Of a DNA stretch of 64,000 nucleotides, positions 60,777-64,000 are shown piece after piece. The stretch's first letter is position 1. Every line of letters begins with the position of its first letter. The notes beneath the pieces are model-generated. The model searched no databases, had not been told where the DNA came from, and was given only the letters and a program-made list of their open reading frames with translations. The position numbers and the translations under genes are program-made. This stretch comes from Parabacteroides sp. PFB2-10 (lineage in GTDB: Bacteria; Bacteroidota; Bacteroidia; Bacteroidales; Tannerellaceae): the NCBI RefSeq assembly GCF_029893085.1, contig NZ_JARXWI010000014.1:1-64000 (forward strand), given 5' to 3'.

Positions 60777-63700
60777 ATGAAAAGTAAAAACCGCTTTGTT
60801 ATCATTCTTACACTGGCATTCACACTGCCAATTCTTGCTATTTTTTCGATAGTTTCTTGTACGGAAACCGGATCGGCAAGACAGGAAGGACCGTGCGACA
60901 TTTTCGCTGCCGAAGGCACGCCCTGTGTGTCGGCCCACAGTACCACACGCGCGTTGTATGCCTCATACAACGGACCTCTCTATCAGGTGACGCGTCAATC
61001 AGATGGTAAAACAATGGATATACACTTAGTTCCATCTGAAAACGGCAATCCCGGAGGATATGCCGATGCCGCTTTGCAGGATGCGTTTTGCTCCAATACG
61101 CTTTGTTGGATATCGGTTATTTACGACCAGTCGGACAAAGAAAACCATCTTTACCAGGCTCCTCCGGGCACATTTGTCGGGCCTGCAAAAGGCGGATTTA
61201 ATACGTTGCCAATAGCCGATATGGCTCCGGTAACTATTATGGGTCACAAAGTGTACGGCACTTATATCATGCCTGGAATGGGGTTGCGCAACAACGATGC
61301 ATCAGGCCTCGGAATCGACGATGAGGCGGAAGGGATTTACATGGTTTTCGACGGCACTCATTATGACAGCGGCTGCTGTTTCAACTACGGAAACACATCG
61401 ACCAACAGCGACGCCGTAGGCAGAGGCACTATGTCGACCGTCTATTTCGGCACGTCTACGGCATGGGGCCGCGGAGCCGGCACAGGACCTTGGATCATGT
61501 CGGATATGGAAGCAGGATTATTTTCCGGCTATAACACGAAAGAAAATGTAGAAAGCCCAACTATCGACTCCTGGCGCTTTGTGACCGGGATGGTCAACGG
61601 CGGCGGCGGGAATGTTTGGGAAATACGCGGCGGAAACGCACAGGAGGGTGAATTGTCTCTTTTCTACAAAGGAATCAGACCGGAATCGAACGAAAACAGC
61701 AACTACTACCCCATGCACAAAAAAGGAGCGATCCAGCTCGGAAACGGGGGAGACAATGGAAACGGTTCGGCCGGAACATTTTATGAAGGCGTTATGACTT
61801 TAGGTTACCCGAGTGAAGTTGCCGTACATGCCGTTCAGAAAAACATCGTGGCAGCGAAGTACGATGTGCAACGGCTAAGCATGTCACGCCTTACGACCTT
61901 TACGCCGAAAACGGCACAGGAGGTAACCGTCAGCTTTACCAATACGACAGGAAAGGCGGCAAAGAAAGTGACGTTGAGCCTGGACCTGCCATCGGGTTGG
62001 GATGCTGTGGTTTCCGGAACAGACGATAAGGCAAAAACTTTTTCCGGCTCAATAGCCGCAAACGAAACAGTGACTGCAACGTTTACCGTCATTTCACCGG
62101 AGTCGGCCGGAGTCGGCTACCTCACCGCTAAAGCTGAATGGAAAAACAATACGAAAGGAATTCAATCGGATCTAAACTCCCAACGGATAAGAAATACGAT
62201 GCCGGTGAAAATAAATGAAGTCCGGTTAAATACCAACCTGAATCCGACGAACCAATTCATTGAACTTTACAATGGTTCGGATCAGGAAGTCGATATCTCG
62301 AACTGGTCATTGATAAATACCCGGAGCGAATGGGCTCCGGTGAAACTGGCAACCATCCCGGCAGGAACTAAAATAGGATCCAAAGAGTTTTACCTGCTCA
62401 GTATGGCAGGATCAGGCCTGGCAGCACCTGCGGTTCAAGGAAGCAACACAATCAACGTGATCAGTACGACCGGTTATAAAGTAGGGCAACGCATTCAGAT
62501 CGATGACGAAATAAGAGAAATACAAAGGATTGGCACCCCAGCCTCGCCTATGACCCTGATCTTTGTTCCTGTTTCGACCGGACCCTGGTTGATCCTCCCT
62601 GCGGGGACAAGAAATATTCCGGTAAAAAACACCACTGGATTTGAAGTCGGACAAATGATCGGTATCGACAGAGGTGGGAATTATGAGCAAGCTACGGTTA
62701 CCTATGTGGGGAAAGCATCTTCCCAAACAAAACTTGCCGTTGAGGCAAAGGCCGGCGAAACCATTATTAAGGTGAATGGCAATACCAATTTGACCGTTGG
62801 CGATAAATTGACAATAAACACCGGATCTCGCAAGGAAATAGTTGAAGTAAAAAGAATTATAAACACAGTTTCAGAACCGGTACGTGGTGGAGGCTTAGAA
62901 TTGTCTATGCATCGGGTTCCGGGAGAAATAGAACTAACCGAACCGTTGAAAAAAGATCACATGCTGGCTGTCGATGTGTCTTGCCCGGGAACAGGGATCA
63001 CTTTTACTCCAGCCACGAAGTTTGCGCATCAAAGTGGCGATGCCGTTCAGGCTCTCGGGAGCGGCATAACGCTCTCCAAGGCATTGGATAACGGCCATGA
63101 ATTTGGCGCACCCGTTATAAATGCCGCCGTAAAATCGACTGGTTATCAAGATGCCTTCGTACCGAATCAATGGTATGGAAATCCTCTTTCCACTTCTGCC
63201 GGTTCGATCGCGCTGATGGACGCCACCGGAGAAATAGTAGTTGACGCCATGGTCTATGGCTCACAACAAAGCAATTCCAGTGCCAATGGCACGATTGCCA
63301 GTCCCGAGTTGGCTACGCTGGAAGGAGTGCAAAGCCAGGGAGGCTGTATTGTTGTTGTTCCTGCCTCCGGCAGAGGACTCCAGCCCGCCACTCCAGCTGC
63401 ATGGGAAATAAACAGGAGCTTTGGCCGATATCCCGATGGATCCGATACGGACAACAACTGCGACGATTTCTCACTGCAAAAGACTACTACATTGCTGCTC
63501 CCAGCCTCTTCGGGCTCAAACAATATCAAGATAGCAAGCACTGCCGGTTTTGTGGCCGGACAAGAGATTACTGTTGGGTCAGGCTCCAAAAAACAGACGG
63601 TTTCTATAGCTGAAGTCGGTACAACAGGAGCGACAACTACAACAATGACGATAGAGGTCGGAGCAACGGTTATCCCGGTTGCAAACACAACCGGTTTTAG

Positions 63701-63974
63701 CATCGGACAGACTATTGAAATCAACAAAGGTGCATATCTTGAGAAAGCAGTTATTACGTCGATAACCGCCGGACGTCGCGCCTATGGTGGCAACAGTGGT
63801 TCGCCGAGCTCTATCACGGTTTCTCAGCCGCTTCAGAAGGCACATGCAACCGGAGTGCAAGTTGCGGGAAGTGGTATTACGCTTAAATCGAATCTCATAT
63901 TGTCATTCGAAAACAGCGCCCCTGTAAGCGAAGGAATACCTACACCGGGCGCTCCCAATAAGTATGCACATTAA
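60777..63974 (+). CDS. GH54 alpha-L-arabinofuranosidase B with NEW3 and lamin-tail-like modules
   Basis: 1065 residues. N-terminal lipobox-like FSIVSC (Cys28), then a GH54 catalytic domain (~38-365). The three disulfide pairs known from Aspergillus AbfB are kept: Cys40-Cys50, Cys105-Cys110 and the vicinal Cys200-Cys201. So are the catalytic residues, nucleophile Glu245 (MSDMEAGLFSG) and acid/base Asp326 (GNGGDNGNG). A NEW3-like sandwich follows (~375-465), then a lamin-tail-type domain (INEVRLNTNLNPTNQFIELY) interrupted by at least five short repeats of the form TGFxxGQxIxIxxG. GH54 releases arabinose from arabinan or arabinoxylan. The fungal family's CBM42 is absent. It follows the VKOR fusion gene. 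Confidence 0.88.
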   Translation: MKSKNRFVIILTLAFTLPILAIFSIVSCTETGSARQEGPCDIFAAEGTPCVSAHSTTRALYASYNGPLYQVTRQSDGKTMDIHLVPSENGNPGGYADAALQDAFCSNTLCWISVIYDQSDKENHLYQAPPGTFVGPAKGGFNTLPIADMAPVTIMGHKVYGTYIMPGMGLRNNDASGLGIDDEAEGIYMVFDGTHYDSGCCFNYGNTSTNSDAVGRGTMSTVYFGTSTAWGRGAGTGPWIMSDMEAGLFSGYNTKENVESPTIDSWRFVTGMVNGGGGNVWEIRGGNAQEGELSLFYKGIRPESNENSNYYPMHKKGAIQLGNGGDNGNGSAGTFYEGVMTLGYPSEVAVHAVQKNIVAAKYDVQRLSMSRLTTFTPKTAQEVTVSFTNTTGKAAKKVTLSLDLPSGWDAVVSGTDDKAKTFSGSIAANETVTATFTVISPESAGVGYLTAKAEWKNNTKGIQSDLNSQRIRNTMPVKINEVRLNTNLNPTNQFIELYNGSDQEVDISNWSLINTRSEWAPVKLATIPAGTKIGSKEFYLLSMAGSGLAAPAVQGSNTINVISTTGYKVGQRIQIDDEIREIQRIGTPASPMTLIFVPVSTGPWLILPAGTRNIPVKNTTGFEVGQMIGIDRGGNYEQATVTYVGKASSQTKLAVEAKAGETIIKVNGNTNLTVGDKLTINTGSRKEIVEVKRIINTVSEPVRGGGLELSMHRVPGEIELTEPLKKDHMLAVDVSCPGTGITFTPATKFAHQSGDAVQALGSGITLSKALDNGHEFGAPVINAAVKSTGYQDAFVPNQWYGNPLSTSAGSIALMDATGEIVVDAMVYGSQQSNSSANGTIASPELATLEGVQSQGGCIVVVPASGRGLQPATPAAWEINRSFGRYPDGSDTDNNCDDFSLQKTTTLLLPASSGSNNIKIASTAGFVAGQEITVGSGSKKQTVSIAEVGTTGATTTTMTIEVGATVIPVANTTGFSIGQTIEINKGAYLEKAVITSITAGRRAYGGNSGSPSSITVSQPLQKAHATGVQVAGSGITLKSNLILSFENSAPVSEGIPTPGAPNKYAH

Positions 63975-64000
63975 TACAGGAAAATACAAAATCTAAGTTG

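Noticed and set aside
61835-62092. Minus-strand frame inside the GH54 gene
   Set aside because: It is a shadow frame; the GH54 reading frame is continuous and carries conserved residues.

Overview
The window looks like chromosomal DNA of a Bacteroidales bacterium, most likely Parabacteroides/Tannerellaceae-like. Pointers are: NVEALA leader-peptide genes beside BF3164-like six-bladed propeller lipoproteins; an RprX/RprY two-component pair; a PorE-like lipoprotein and a metalloprotease with a type IX secretion (T9SS) sorting tail; an SusC-like carboxypeptidase/TonB barrel; and promoters of the Bacteroidetes form TTTG-N20-TAnnTTTG. The genus is inferred, not shown. The first 87 bases are a nearly pure C run abutting a truncated genomic repeat and look like a contig-end artefact.

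Layout. 0.1-13.1 kb, mostly minus strand: an O-antigen-ligase/TPR membrane protein, three NVEALA/propeller/DUF1573 cassettes (one NVEALA gene is very short; one DUF1573 gene is cut by a short repeat; a second DUF1573 gene survives only as a remnant), signal peptidase I, a transglutaminase-like lipoprotein and a membrane-anchored winged-helix regulator. 13.5-15.8 kb, plus strand: sufS, a VanZ-family gene and rnhB.

15.7-34.5 kb, all minus strand: an 18.7 kb extracellular contractile injection system (eCIS) operon. In transcription order: DUF4255 cap protein, an unknown, a single sheath, two tube proteins, a 54-residue DUF5908-like protein, LysM-type hub adaptor, VgrG-like spike, PAAR tip, gp25-like baseplate protein, baseplate-J protein, a fibre-like unknown, an Afp12-like baseplate protein, a CIS tape-measure-family protein, a membrane-anchored discoidin-like protein, a DUF4157 effector with a second C-terminal zinc-protease motif, and the AAA+ ATPase. 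There are no capsid, terminase, integrase, lysis or T6SS membrane-complex genes. Two non-coding repeats sit inside the operon.

35-49.6 kb, mainly plus strand: NhaC antiporter, SDF symporter, NlpE-like lipoprotein, TPR-AraC regulator, LOG-family hydrolase, queA, PorE-like lipoprotein, GH39 glycosidase, PagL-like lipid A deacylase, a candidate small RNA, rnz and a small protein resembling a lone T9SS tail. 49.7-64 kb: a T9SS reprolysin-type metalloprotease, rprXY, an outer-membrane beta-barrel protein, then a VKOR-thioredoxin fusion next to a GH54 alpha-L-arabinofuranosidase that keeps all three expected disulfide pairs.

Several families of dispersed non-coding repeats (a palindromic MITE-like element, a CTCCCGGGAG element, a CAGTACTG palindrome array, a 31-bp unit, heptamer runs) fill nearly every long intergenic gap and have altered at least two genes.
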